In this document: piece after piece, positions 48,931 to 61,545 of the stretch
How the letters are laid out: each line of letters begins with the position of its first letter
Numbering within the stretch: the first letter of the stretch is position 1
Position numbers and translations under genes: made by a program
Assembly (NCBI GenBank): GCA_022457155.1
Contig: JAJGOT010000441.1
Span: forward strand, 570,001 to 634,000
From: Cladopsammia gracilis
Lineage: Eukaryota; Cnidaria; Anthozoa; Scleractinia; Dendrophylliidae
Length of the DNA stretch: 64,000 nt
Direction: 5' to 3'
Notes under the pieces: model-generated
The model's database searches: none
Seen by the model: only the letters and a program-made list of their open reading frames with translations
Told to the model about the DNA's origin: nothing

Positions 48931-51900
48931 ATGGCGAACCGTATGCAAGTCTTAGATAGCGACCTCAAAGAGTGTTACAATCACGACTTGGATTGGTCTT
49001 TGTTGCCAACCAAACTTCGAGAGGTAAGTCGTACTTTTAAATAGCCACAACATTTAAAACAAAACCGGCAAAAACTTCCACTGAAGAAAAAGGTCTGGAC
49101 AAACGTCTTAGCAATCTCTCTAAATTTTCGCAACTTCTCTCAGTGTTTGTAAGTATTTCTCTACATGTCTGACTCTCTCAAAAAGTTTACTTATGAAATT
49201 TGTCGTTTGTACAACTCAAGATCACGGTTCATCCACCACAAGCAAAACAAAAAGCCCCAGACGTGCGTTTCAAAAACTCCCAAACATTTTTCGGGCCTGT
49301 TTTACCAACGGATATTCAATTTCTTTTGTTTTGAAAGCTAAGCAATAAAAGTCTTAAGTCGACAAGAGACTTTGCACCATTTTCCGTGCTAAAATCTTCA
49401 CCGCCACTTGAAAGAGGTTGATTCAAAAATCGCTTTCGGACAAAAAAGTTTTCCGAAGTTTTTAGAAACGTACGCCAAGTTCGCGCCATGAGGGGGGAGC
49501 TACACTCCACATTACTTAAAGACACCCAAGTTTTACCACTTGTCATAACTTCTAATAAACTTTTAATTATTTCCCTGTTATTCTTCTTCTTTAGATATGT
49601 GTTCTGTTCGGGAGAGGGATGAAGCAACGAGAAACTACTGTTTTGTTGGGGATAATGAGCATGATTTCATTTTGCTTGGGACATGCAGCAACCGAAGTTA
49701 AAGACTTCTGGACGGAGCCTATTATCACATGGATTACCATAGTGCTTCCAACCGGTATGTTTTTAACACATCTCTTATTTCAGTTTTCACTGAAATTCCT
49801 TTTTTCTACGAATTAAAAAAAAAGCGATGACAAAACCGCGAAATGCGTACGGTCCCAAACGCGCGTGTGAAACATTGCAGGAACCTTGAGCAGGAACCAT
49901 TACTTTCTGAACGTATTAGTTCCAGGCCTACACGGTTAAGATTATGAACAGAAACATGGCGGCCCTGAGGGGGCTTTTTCAAGTCAGTCTGCCTTCATCT
50001 TTAACAACGGCGAGCCTTAGCCTGCCTAAAGTGACCGCTATATATCAAGACAGTTTGGTTCTATAATTTACAAAATGACAGCGGCTGCCATCTCACCATA
50101 TTCCGTGTCAAACTTGCCATCGTCTTCTATTTTGGAAGCGGTCGCTTTTAAACTTCTAGGAAAGGACAGAAATCATAACATGCTTTTTAAGGTAAAAATC
50201 TTTCTACACTTAGTCTTTTGCCGAGTGCCGAAACTTGTGCCTTGTATCTTATTCCTTTTGAATACTTAGTCCATGCATGATAGAACTTGACACTTAGCTT
50301 AAGGTGGCTCGACTGGGTTTTTTTGGTGACACAACATCCCAACTTTGAACTTCTGATTCTTCACTGTCTGAGCTCGGCCAGGCAAGCTGATTCACATATA
50401 TACCCACATATGCTAGAGATGAAATGAACTTTCCAAAAAAGTAGGATTTGATTGACATCGGTGTTACCATAACAACGATCTGATGATGTCATGGTTTTGC
50501 ATATCGGTAATTTTCTCTAGACCTAAACTTTAAATACGCCCGTATGCCCCTTTAAGGCAGATGTAGGTGTTCAAGACTGCAAAGTTTGAAAACATTCTCT
50601 GGGAGCATTTTCACATAAAATTGGGTTGAATATTTTCCATAAAACACTTAAACATTTGGAATACTTTCTGTCAATTCATCAATGGCAGTATTTTCCTGAC
50701 AAATTGAAACAATATATTAACTCCCGGCATAGTAAATCAAACCCAATCGAACTAAATTTCAATCGAACTCAATCGAATTCAATTCATGGATTGAGTTCGA
50801 TTGAGTTCTGCAATCAAACAAAATCGAACTCACTGAAAAGAAAAAAAAAACAATCGAACCCAATCGAACGTTCGATTTTCGAACTCGTGATTTGTGAAAA
50901 ACGGGCGTTGAAAATCCATAACCAGATCTTGGAAGCTCGAGTTACTTCAGCCCGGAGTGTAGCGCACGTGTTTTTGCGTAAACAAAGAAATTCCGCAGAA
51001 ATGGCTTCACATGCGCTGTGAATTGTAAGTTTCAAATGCGTAGTAAAAGGCTACCAGGAATGCCGCTTTGACGTCATTGTATTTTTGCATAAAAGTAACC
51101 CTTCGAGTTGTCTTGCCGCAATTGTAAGTTAGCTAAAAATTGAAAGGGTACAACAATTTCGGAATACACCCGCGGGAATAATGATAGCTTTGCTCTGTTC
51201 TGTTCTGTTCTGTTCTCTTAACTGCCGTGGACAGTTTATAAATGGGGTTTCTGTTATTGAATAAATTGTAAAAAAGCACATGGAAAACCTGCTTTTGATG
51301 GGCTTGCTTTGTATAGGTTTACCAGAGCCAATCGAACGCAATCCATTTAATTGTGTTCGATTGATCGAGTTCGGTTTCCGAACTCCGTCGAACACAATCA
51401 GATGGATTGAGTTCGATTTGTTCGATTGAATTCGATTTCTTCGGAAATCGAACTCACTGAAAGTCCGGTGTTCGATTTCGTTAGATTGCCAAACTCAATC
51501 GAACTCAATCCACGGATTGAGTTCGATTGAGTTCTATTTCGGAATGTTCGATTTACTATGCCGGGATTAACTTTACCATATTTCAGTTGATGTGATAGAA
51601 CCAAACTCTTAAATATGGTCATTCTACTCACAGAAGTAGAACTAATGTTAGGGAAGCATTTGTTTTAAATTAGTCAATGAATTTTTTAAAAAATCTTTTG
51701 ATCTACAGTTTAACATGTAGTGCACTCTCTCTGTAAATTTCAAGTGCATTGAATCATTCTAAGTGCGCAAAATAAAACTAATAGCGATCTTTTTCATTCG
51801 TCTTCCAAAGTTTTGCCATATTATTTGCTAACAGCTGGTTATTTCAGGACTGTCTTTTTGTCTACATTCTACATATTTGTACGCTTTTCATTAAACAAGT

Positions 51901-52934
51901 TTGCCGTTCCTTCAACACAAACCCACATTTAAACATGTTGCCATGCAAAGTTGCAGCCTTTGTTAATTGTCATTGTGCAATCAGAAGAATTTTCATGATT
52001 GTTTCAAAAGTGCAAAAATATGTACAATGTGGACAAAGGAGACAGTTCTGAAACAAACCAGCTGTCAACAAATACGGCAATGAATCTTTGGAACACAAGT
52101 CCCCTGTACTTTAAATTTTATTTTGTGCCCTCAAAACGATTCAATGCACTTGAAATTTACAGAGATAGTGTTAAATTATATGTTAAACTTTAGGTCAAAA
52201 GATTGTTAAAAAAAATTTCTTCAACTAGTTTTTAAATAAATGCTTCCCTGACAAGAGTTACTTTTGTGAGCAAAATAAGCATATTTAAGACATCTCTTTT
52301 GATCACATCAACTGAAATCTAGTAAAGCAAACAGGGTGAAACCTTCAAGGAATGTAGTACAAAATGCCGTGTATCTCTTCTCATGACTAGTAAGAATTTC
52401 AGTATTGATCAGCACAAGTTGACTTCAGTTGCTTTCTTTTTGCCCAAAAATCAGTTGAATTGTGATGCAAAACTAATTTCAATTTTGAGACGACAAAACT
52501 TATTACATTGATGGCGTTGGAAGAAAATATATTCTTCTAAGTAACCGTCAATATAATGCAGTATTGCCGTCTCAAAATCAAAATTAGTTTATAATGTTAA
52601 CTTGAAACTGTTCAATTCATTTCCTTCATTTTTACAGGAAGATGTAAGAGCACCTTTCATCAGTTTCTCACTGACATCATGGATGATGTGAAAACCACGG
52701 TTATTTTGAAACACGAGGAAGCAAAAAACATCTTCCTCCCACACTGCACATGGGATAAGTTAGGAGAAATTCTGGCAAATTCTGGTGGAAGGTCTTTTGG
52801 CCTATTTGATGAACTCACGGCATTCCTATCAACCATGAACATGTATTCATCTGTCAAGATGCAGGTTTCAGATACTAAAGAGTATCAGGATTTTCTTCAA
52901 ATGTATACAGGAAAATCAAAGACAAGGGAGACAA
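48931..52934 (+). CDS. DUF3987-like ATPase gene, three exons, 3' part not found
   Basis: Exons 48,931-49,023 (MANRMQVLDSDLKECYNHDL), 49,595-49,754 and 52,638-52,934 join in phase with GT-AG borders. Exon 2 ends and exon 3 begins inside a P-loop-like VLPTGRCKST, in which Cys replaces the usual Gly before Lys. Exon 3 continues GEILANSGGRSFGLFDELTA, like the Walker B region of DUF3987 proteins (LYDELxxFL), and LQMYTGKSK. Such proteins are helicase- or primase-related ATPases common in mobile and viral elements; the family call is from memory. A donor follows at 52,935, but later exons were not recognised. The altered P-loop may impair ATP binding. Confidence 0.55.
49976..50190 (+). other. Intronic open stretch, possible alternative first exon
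   Basis: ATG 50,075 opens MTAAAISPYSVSNLPSSSIL and continues to LFK followed by GTAAAAATC, a donor-like site at 50,190. Joined to exon 3 of the DUF3987-like gene the phase does not match, so it is not part of that transcript as drawn. It is left as an unassigned exon-like stretch. Confidence 0.2.
50723..51565. mobile_element. Foldback MITE in intron 2 of the DUF3987-like gene
   Basis: Ends CCCGGCATAGTAAATC and GATTTACTATGCCGGG are flanked by ATTAACT on both sides (50,716-50,722 and 51,566-51,572), a 7-bp duplication. Subterminal sequence is filled with CAATCGAACTCAATC-type repeats in both orientations. The 843-bp element has no transposase. Apparent ORFs in it come from the repeats. Confidence 0.8.
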
Positions 52935-55061
52935 GTATGTGTACTTTAATACTAGCATATATTGAACCATTCCCAAAAATCCCAATACAACTAAAACATT
53001 AAACTGCTATGTTCCAGGCAAAACGTCATAAGTGACTTTTTGGCAACTTTCACTAAAATTCAATGTTTAACCTTATAAAGCACGGTTTTGTTAAAATAAT
53101 GATATATTGATTGTCCATTAGGTACTTAAAACAAATCAACAATTGTGACTTTTTAGTTTTTATGTTGTCTTTTAAGTTATAATAGTAAAGCAAGCTACAT
53201 ATAAACATAGGCACGCATTGCGTGCATGAGCTATTTTGAAAATTTCCCAAATGATATGAAATGGTGAAAGCAACAAAACAGTGGAAGAAAACTAGCACAA
53301 ATAATCGCCTACAGATATACCTTTTTTTAAATCCTCCGGCCCGCCCCCTACCCCCAAAAAAATACCGAGATCACGAACTGCTTCCCGTTTCTCGAACGTC
53401 CCGTTAACGTTTCGGGCCCGGAAAGCTATCTTATGTGCGCAACGTATTCATTAATGATAAAAATTTTGTTGATTTTGAAAGCTAAGCAATAAAATTCTAA
53501 ATTGACAAAACAAGTCGAGCTGGTTTGAGGGCTAAAAATGCATCACCATTTTATAGATTCTGATTTGAATATGAGTTGCGGGCCCGAAAAGTTGTCGGGA
53601 CTATCGAGAAACGGGCCCTCTGGGACCAAAACTCTATTTAGGTGAAAAAATGCAAAGTTTGCTTTTGTATTCTAGCCTAAAGAGTTAGGGTATGAAAATA
53701 GGTGGGAAGTTTTGACTAGCTTTTTCACGGGATTTTCGGCGTTTTTTTATGACGAAACTACGGCCACAGTGAAATGAGCATCTTGTCTCTGTAATCAGTG
53801 TATTAAATGTCAACCAGAAAAGTCCTGCACAGAAATTTGATGCATCCAAATTGAAGGATTATTATTTTCTGAGAATTCTTGTCTTTTTTTAAAAAGTTGC
53901 CTGGAAGACGCAAACTAATTAAATTAAAATACTGTAAATTATATATTAATTGCATTAAGTTTTCTCTGTTGAACTCCATGCATCCGGGAGAAGTTTCTGT
54001 AAGGACAAAGTTCAACATTTTCACGGGCAGACAACGTGACTGACAAAAAAGATACAATTTCAAATAGTAATCGCTTGAAACCCAGGTTTGAAACATACAA
54101 TTCATGTTCCGCATTACATTATTTGAAATCCGCTTGCCGTTTTTGCAATAAAGCTATACTTTCTTATTTCAGTACAAGCTCACCTATAATCGTAACCGCA
54201 GTCCACATTTTTTGGACGTCTCATCCCTCGCAGATCATTAATTGTACAATTCATGCATAGAGCACATTTTAGGCAGTATTTCGAATAAATGCCCTTGCCT
54301 ATTGCCATGTTAGCAAGCTAGTCGGGATTACTGCACAATTCCCAACCAACAAATCTTCAAAACTTTACACTTTTGGTGTTTGAGGCAACAATCGCGAAGA
54401 TTTAAGATGGCTGATTTTCAATTCATGTCAAGTGTCCTTCTTTGACCTTCAGTAATACCATTTTAGAAGCCAGAATTTGATTGGCTGACATAGTACACGG
54501 TGTACATACTAGAGGCAATCTGATTGGTGTGACATAACCCAAGACTTACATACAAACATCACAAACCAACGTTTGCGCCTGCTAATGAGCTATTTTTTCA
54601 AAATAGCTCAAAGAGAGAAACGTCATAACTGCTTTTTGTTAATTCAATATTTAATAGTGAAATATTCAACTGAAGTAGATATATAAACGTTACATAATTG
54701 ACTTTCCTATGTCTTTTTAGTTTTAAACTCAACATATGAACATAACTGTGAAATATGCAACTGAATTAGACATTAGGAAACACAGTTAATCAAGTTCATT
54801 GTTTACTTGAGTTAGTTTTAATCGATAACAAGGAGAACTCAATATTTAACAGTGGCCAACGTAACAGTAAAACAAGGCTATCGTAACAGCAAAACATGTA
54901 ACGTGAGGTAACATGACGTAGCATACCGAGTTGATTGTTTATAGAATTGTCCAGAGATTGTCCAGAGAATTTAACAGTGGCCAACGTAAGAGTAAAACAT
55001 GTAGTATACGTAGCACAGTTGATTGTCCAGATAATTGTTAGTTTTGATGAATGACACGTTA
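52935..55061. other. AT-rich non-coding stretch
   Basis: No coding region is supported. Short direct repeats with GTAACA/AACAGTGGCCAACGTAA recur from about 54,850 to 54,990. Confidence 0.4.
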
Positions 55062-56117
55062 GAAGGAAATGTCCTTGATGACATATGAAGTGTCACTGTA
55101 TTCAAGTGTGAAGTTTTGCAGTTTGAATAGCTGACTGTAAATATCTTCTTCTGAGGACTGTAGCGAGAAATCGCCTGATGGGTAGTCAAGCATTTGTTTG
55201 AGGACTGGGTTGAATGCTGTTAACCAAATTAGTTCGTGATCGTTGTTTCGCCTCACAGCAATGCGAACGGAAGCGTTAATGTCGCATGAGGAAAGGGGTT
55301 GAGTTGCATAACAGTTTTCGCACTTAATGATTTCTTTAGTTGAAGATTGACTCTGTTGTGGTAATGCTCGTGTGCACTTACAGCAGGAGAACCAGGTTTT
55401 ATAGTCTTCAGCTAAGCGTATGTGGTCGACAAGGGTGGTTGTTTTCTTAAAGAAGCTGTCAAAGAGTTGTTTTGTTGGAAGAGGGAAGTTTTCTGTTTGT
55501 GAGATGGTCGTACTGGGAGTAGAAGTTAGGTACTTGACGGCATCAAACTGTTTGACACGAAGATTTGTAATGATGTAGGAAGTCTGATTTGTAACTTCCT
55601 TGATGTTGTTGCCCCATAATGTTAAGGGGATTGTGCCAGTATTGTATAGTGATTGAGCATTTGTAGTGTTTCTCCTGTTTTCATGGTGACTTCTTTGATG
55701 TGCTCAAGGCGAAGAGTGACGACACCTTTCACTGACGTTATCTTGTTTTCAGGTAAGAAGGAAATGCTTTCAATCGAGGTTAATGTTTCTGGATCTTCTG
55801 TTGTTATCATCATAGTCGAATGAGATATTGGTGTTGGTTGGATCTTCTATTCGAGATCGTTTATTTACGATAATGTCGTCCTGTGAAGGGTCGAGAAGAC
55901 TTCGTTTTTGAGTTACGTTGGTGAGGGTCGCAGGTTGTCTGGATTCTTCATATCCTTTGAAAGTTGCTTGTTTTTCAGTATCGTAGCAAACGGCGCGACG
56001 TGTAGTTGTGTCGCTGACTTGTAACGAGAAGGTGAAGTATGGAAAGGATTTGCTTTTGCTTCTCTTCGTAGGAGAAACGTTGTGTATGAAGCCTGTTACT
56101 TGGAGTTGATTACTCAT
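55062..56117 (-). pseudogene. RPA1-like OB-fold protein, copy 1
   Basis: Starts at 56,117 (MSNQLQVTGFIHNVSPTKRS), an N-terminal OB-like domain, then a basic NKRSRIED region and a second OB-like domain. A zinc-ribbon-like unit (CCKCTRAL and CENCYATQPLSSC) leads to the C-terminus, which reads WLTAFNPVLKQMLDYPSGDF. The order resembles the DNA-binding domains of RPA70, including its zinc ribbon, so single-stranded DNA binding is inferred. A frame change near 55,665 breaks this copy. A second copy of the same gene lies at 59,208-60,289 on the same strand. Confidence 0.6.
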
Positions 56118-56220
56118 GGCGTGATAGTGTCGATTTATCTTATAGTACGATTAGTCGTCAATACATGCGATGTGTTTTTCAATTTGGTGGAATTTATACG
56201 AATTGTACTGATATTTGTTT

Positions 56221-57090
56221 TCAAGATGGGATCGAAATGGGCCAATGAGAGTCCAGATTAATTTTCTTGAATGAAAGCAGCCAATGGTTTTTCAGAAGAT
56301 GCGACCAATGAGCTTCTGGGATCATTGAGTTTGTTCTGTTTTTGATAAACAAAGTGAATTTTATCACGTAGATACATGTGATGGGGCAAAGGTCATTGAT
56401 GTGATCAACCAATGGGAGTTGTTAAGTTGAATATTTACACGTGAAAGTAGCGTGGAACAATGAATGAGAAAAGATTGACAAGGTTTAATCGAGTATAAAG
56501 TGGAGGAATAAGACGCGCGAGACTTCAGTTGTGACGTGTGAGAGATTGGTTGATGAAAGAAGGAAGAAAATTTATAGATTTCGGATTAACAACTTGAATG
56601 TTAGTACATTAAAATGCATGATAGGACAAAGTCCGTAATGTTATCGTCAGGCGATTTGGTTTTTGTAAACAAGTTTAATTTTATCACGTAGACACACGTG
56701 ATGGGGCAAAGTCCGTTATTGTAACGAGCCAATGAGGTTTATTGTAGTGGAGAAGCACACGTGAAATAAGCGTGTAAGTTGTTGTGTGACTAGTTTTGAT
56801 AAGGGTTTAAAATAGTGAACGCGACATGGGAAGAATTTCAGTGAAAATGGTCATATGATGAAATGATCAGTTAGATGTGGGGTGAAGAGATTAGTTTTAA
56901 TGATATAAAGAGTAAGGTTGCAATTATTTTGTTTGGTACTTCGTTTAGTTTGATAAAGCAGGTGTCTTTTATTATGTGAGCACACGCGATCGACCGAAGT
57001 TCATAATTGTAACGATCCAATGAGGTTTGTTGTAGTGGGAATGTGCACGTGAAAGTCACGGGTTGAAACTTGACTAGATTTAAGAAGAAG
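56221..57090. repeat. Repeated upstream modules (TTTTATCACGTAG...CACGTG)
   Basis: Three related segments start near 56,340, 56,660 and 56,945. Each has AATTTTATCACGTAG or a variant, a CACGTG/CATGTG-type hexamer, GATGGGGCAAAG, CCAATGAG and CACGTGAAA. Similar segments lie at 60,490-60,600 and 61,400-61,540. They are upstream of the RPA-like genes and look like promoter-type repeats. Confidence 0.65.
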
Positions 57091-57469
57091 TACACTCGAC
57101 GTACAAGACGTGAAAAAATTTTACAAGAAAAAATGGGGACGGAATTAGTAGTAAGTGTTGTGAAAAAATTTTGCGAGATAAAACTAAGAATTATTGTATT
57201 TTCCCTTTTCAATATAGTCAAATGAATAATAATGAGATATTCGCTCAATATATACTAACGATTTTTATGTGGTTTATATCTTCGGTAAGAAGAAAAAAAT
57301 TAACGTTGAATGTTTGAAGTAAGCCAAATTATTCAGTGTTCGTAGGTATGCATTATTGAAAAGCTGTAGAGGGAGATGATCTAAATGTGGTCATGATTTA
57401 TCAGAAATTTTAGACCCCAAAGTGCAAGAAAATTGACAAGCAAATATATAGGAGAAGAAATTATTAGCG

Positions 57470-57720
57470 GAGCACTTGCCAGGCCGAAGGCCTGGCTGCG
57501 CAGCTCCATACTCATAGAACCTACGCCGTGATTTTTCATGGTCATGGCTAGCGGAATGTTTCGCGGGCGCGCGTCCGCCCGCCGGCCGCCGGCCGTGTTG
57601 GAACAACATCCGGGATCTTGAAAGCAAGGCTTTGTTTTTCGCGCGGCCACACAGCCGTGAGCTCGGTAAACACTTTAGTTGTTTTCTTGTGCCTAGCGGA
57701 GAATTAAACTCGTTATTTTC
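57470..57720. other. GC-rich, CpG-rich island
   Basis: The segment contains GCCGAAGGCCTGGC and a run of CGCGGGCGCGCGTCCGCCCG, much richer in CpG than its surroundings. It may be the promoter or first exon of a gene or element read rightward from here (57,720 onward), but no coding sequence is recognised. Open frames across it (57,381-57,726) are explained by base composition. Confidence 0.45.
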
Positions 57721-59207
57721 CTGCATTTTTTCGCGGTTTGCTACTCAAGACAGGGATACCAATTAAGGTATACTCAGAAGCCGCTTTAGTGGAAAAAGAC
57801 GAGCTTTCAGGGATAAAATCTTGCTTCGAGGAACTTCATGTATTACATTTTTATCAATGCGGGAGATGATTTCAGAACCAGAAGCGGAGATTTGAATTTC
57901 CAAGCAAGCGAGGAACTTAAAGGTAAAACAGATTACAGTTTTCGATGAGAATTTATGTTGATATCAATCTGTGAGTGACTTGTTATTAGTGTTATTGTTA
58001 GTTTTGGCGAATTGATTTTAAAACGTGCCTATCTCTTGAATTTCATCGAAGAAAGCTTGAACTCGATGAGCTATAATTACATGGTACGCGTTTTGCTTTT
58101 AAACGTAAACTAATGGAGATTTGAATAAATTTTTTCGAAAGAAGATTGTGTTGTCCATTTTTATGTGTTTGTTCATTCATTAGATAGATTGAAATGCGAT
58201 TTTATGTAAACAAAACAAGACTTGATTTTATAGTACAGTTCTATCTTCACTCGCATCGCCTTATGCAAATATGTTTGTGTATTTTTGCAATTTTTGATTT
58301 TCAAATCAGTTTCTCGGGCAATTTTTGACAAACATAAACTGTATTTTATTCGGAAACTAGTGGTACTATTTATTCTAGACAGAGAAAAGTTGTTTTAGTG
58401 AACTTTTGTACGGTCTATAAAAATGTACTGTGCAGACGGTCGCGTAATACTGTTTTTGAGAATTGCTAAAATTGAAAATAGCCCCTTCGTCAATCTTAAT
58501 TCTTGTGCTTCCAACCTTTCACCTTAGTTAAGTTTCACCTTAGTTAAGCTTGTTCAAAGTGCGACGCTGTTAGGCTTGGGCTATCTATATATATGAAAAG
58601 CTACAAAGATTGCTTTTACACTGTATACGAAGGTTTGGAACTTATTGGTTGAAAGTCAGAAGGGTTTTTTTTCGGCTATAGTGGTAGTGGAGTTACAAAT
58701 AAGTAAAATTAGAGCAGTGGTTATCGTTTAACTCAACATTTAATAGGTTTTCAATAGAACGTGACAGAAAAAAATTAGAACTGTTGGCGTACCATTACAT
58801 AATTCTTTGTGCAGTGACTTTCTAGTTTTGATCGACGATAAATGGGAAAGTAACGTTAAACAATTTTGAATAAGAACATAACGGTGAAATATGTAACTGA
58901 ACTAAACATAACGTGATAGTAGAGTTCATTGTTCATTAAATTACTAGTTTTGATAAATAATAATAAGATAGTTCAACAATTAACAGTGTTTAAGGCGAAC
59001 ATAACAATGAAATATGTAACTTGGGTCGATTTGACGTCATAGAGCTGATTCATTGTTCATTGAGTTGTTTAGTAGCCAGTTTTGATCGATATTAAAAAGA
59101 ACTCAACATTTTACAGTGTTTGAAGCTGTTACAGTGAAACATGTAACTTTGGTAAATATGGCGTAATATAGTTCATTGTTCAGAAAAATGTTTCGATTGA
59201 CAATAAA
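57721..59207. other. Non-coding stretch between GC island and RPA copy 2
   Basis: AT-rich with no supported ORF. From about 58,725 it resembles the sequence 3' of RPA copy 1 (AACTCAACATTTAACAGTG, GTAACTG/AACATAACGTGA), so part of it is the downstream half of the duplicated unit. Confidence 0.4.
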
Positions 59208-60289
59208 TTAGAAGAAAACATTCTTGACAGCTTTTGAGGTGTTACCGTATTCGAGCGTGAATTTTTGCAGTTTGAATAGCTGACTGTAAATATCTTCTTC
59301 TGGTGCGTGAAGTGAGAAATCTCCTTTCGGGTGGTCAAGCATTTGTTTGAGGATTGGGTTGAATGCTGTTAACCAAAGTAGTTTCTGGTCGTCCTTTCGT
59401 TTTATAGCAAAACGTACTGAGGCGTTCGTGTTGCAGGAAGAAAGACGTTGAGTTGCGTTGCATTTTGGGCACTTGATAATGGTTGTAGTTGTAGCTGAAG
59501 TTACTTCGGAAAGTGTCTTTGAGCAGTTTGTGCAACAAAAGGATATTTTGTAAGCATCAGCTGTTTGTATTTGGTCAACTTCCACAGTTGTTGTTTGAAA
59601 CAAGTTTTTTAAAATGTCATCTGTTGGTAGAGGGAAAAGCTCATTGATCTTTGTGATGGTTGTATCGACGGTAGATGCGACGTAATTCTTGCGATCAAAC
59701 TGCTTGACACGTAGATTTGAAATTAAGTAAGAAGTGTGATCTGTCACCTGTTGGATGAGCTTTCCCCAGAAGACTAAGCGGATCGTGTCAGTATTGTCGG
59801 CGAGGAGGCAATTATTGAGCATAGGGAGTTCTGGATCGCTTTTTGTGGTGACGTTTTCGATGCATTTTGTAAGAGTGCCCTTTGTGGATATTATCTGGTT
59901 TGTAGCTAGAGCGGCAATGTGACTGATATCAGTTGTCAGTTCTTCATGTTTTAACGTTGAGTCGGCAACAGCGGTATACTAGTATGAAATGTCGTTGTTG
60001 TTTGATGGCTGTATTCGAGATCTTTTGGTGACGATGACCTCGTGGTGTAAAAGGATGCAGACGATTTTGTCTTTCAGTTATGTTGGTGAAAGTTGCTGGC
60101 TGCTTGGAATCCTGATAGCGTCTGAACAGTTTTTGCTTGGTAGGATCGTAGCAGCCAGCTCGACGTGTTGTGTTGGTGCTGACTTGTAATAAAAATGTGA
60201 AATATGGGAACGATTTGTGTGTTTCTTTTGGTGGGTGAAACGCTGTGGATATAACCTTTCAGACGAAGCGGATGACTCATGTCGTGCAA
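59208..60289 (-). pseudogene. RPA1-like OB-fold protein, copy 2
   Basis: The N-terminal part reads from about 60,279 (MSHPLRLKGYIHSVSPTKR) and changes frame soon after, near 60,222. The C-terminal 204 residues, 59,822-59,208, are open and contain FCCTNCSKTLSEV and IIKCPKCNATQRLSSC (zinc ribbon) followed by WLTAFNPILKQMLDHPKGDF. It is clearly homologous to copy 1 at protein level, with many substitutions, so the duplication is not recent. Single-stranded DNA binding is the inferred role; some Helitrons and other animal transposons carry RPA-like genes. Confidence 0.6.
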
Positions 60290-60389
60290 ATATGCGTTTG
60301 GTTGACGTGTGGACTTGTTTTCGGAAGGGGGAGCGAATGAAGTGCGTATTTCTGTGCGCCTAATATATGTATCGTGGTTGATTGTTAAA

Positions 60390-60630
60390 ACGGATCGAAA
60401 TGGACCAATGGGAGTAAAGTAATGTTATGAAGAAAAGTAGCCAATAGTAGATCACAAAATGTGACCAATAAGCTTGTGGAATCATTAAGTTTATTATGTT
60501 GTTTATCGTAGGTACATGTGATGGGGCAAAGGTCATTACTGTGATCAACCAATGGGAGTTGTTAAATTGTATTTAAACACGTGAAAGAAACGTGCAACAA
60601 TGAATGAGATAAAGAACAAAAATGACTAAT
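60390..60630. repeat. Upstream module of RPA copy 2
   Basis: Closely matches 56,228-56,480: GATCGAAATGGACCAATG, TACATGTGATGGGGCAAAGG, TGATCAACCAATGGGAGTTG and CACGTGAAAG occur in the same order. This shows that the duplicated unit includes upstream DNA as well as the gene. Confidence 0.75.
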
Positions 60631-60691
60631 AAGATATAAAGTGCAGGAATAAGTGATATCACGTATGTCACAGAAGTAGTTGTCACTAAAG

Positions 60692-61170
60692 CTGTACCCC
60701 CGTTCTATTTCAAATTACCTTATACAGGCCATTTTTCCAGTGTTACACAGAAAAGCATTCGGCAACTTATCAAACGCTATTGTAGTAATATAGATATAAA
60801 ATTAGTCTTTTCGTCTTTTAAGATCGGCAACTTGTTTAGCGTGAAAGACCCTATCCCGAGCGGGCTCCGTTCGTGTGTTGTTTACAAATTTTTGTGTGCA
60901 GGCTGTAATGCCTGCTACGACGGCGAAACCACCCGACATTTTTCCACACGCGTTCGTGAGCACTTATCCACTGATAGGGCCTCTCACGTATTCAAACACC
61001 TGGAAGACTCCAAAGAATGCCACAGTTTATGTTCACCTAATTGTTTTAATATTTTAGATCATGCTTCTACTAATTTTCAGCTTAAGATAAAGGAAGCTTT
61101 ACATTTCAAATGGGAACAACCTTCTTTGAACCGACAGTTGTATCATGTTAATTTAAAACTTTATTTTTAA
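60692..61170 (+). pseudogene. 3' end of a Penelope-like element (GIY-YIG endonuclease)
   Basis: The open frame from about 60,692 reads PPFYFKLPYTGHFSSVTQKS, then SGLRSCVVYKFLCAGCNACY and RHFSTRVREHL, typical of the GIY-YIG nuclease at the C-terminus of Penelope-like elements. In the second nuclease motif the sequence is CYDGET where Val-Gly is usual. The reverse transcriptase part is missing: the text begins abruptly inside the RT-nuclease linker, a 5' truncation common in such elements. A tail with Pol II-like AT-rich sequence follows to about 61,340. Confidence 0.75.
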
Positions 61171-61399
61171 TCACGTATTGTCACACATTCTTTCATTTAT
61201 TTGTTAAAGGTGTTTCCACTCATTAGCATTTTCATTTACTTAGTATAAATTCAACTTTGTAACTTTAAATTTCAACTGAAGATGACAAAGGATTGTCGAA
61301 ACATGTTTTGTAAAATTAAGTCGGTTGTAGTTGCTCTAAAGAACATTAGAGTTGTAATTAATAATTTAGATTCTAGGATAAATTACGTACAGTTATGGA

Positions 61400-61545
61400 A
61401 TCGGCTTTTTGTAAACAAGTTGAATTTTATCACGTAGTTGCACGTGATCGCTCAAAGTCCATTACTAAAATAAGCCAATGAAGTTTATTGTAGTAGGATA
61501 AACACATGAGAATAACGTGTAACTTGGTATGCGGAGTAGTTTTGA
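61400..61545. repeat. Fifth copy of the CACGTG-type module
   Basis: GAATTTTATCACGTAG, GCACGTGATCGCTCAAAGTCC-like text and CCAATGAAGTTTATTGTAGT match the modules at 56,660 and 56,945. It lies downstream of the Penelope fragment, so that fragment seems to have landed within the repeat array. Confidence 0.6.

Noticed and set aside
51129..51631. Minus-strand ORFs with IEFxxxTKSN-type repeats
   Set aside because: They come from the CAATCGAACTCAATC repeats of the foldback MITE.
57381..57726. Overlapping minus-strand ORFs of 89 and 111 residues
   Set aside because: They lie in a CpG-rich island where stop codons are rare by composition; no protein family is recognised.
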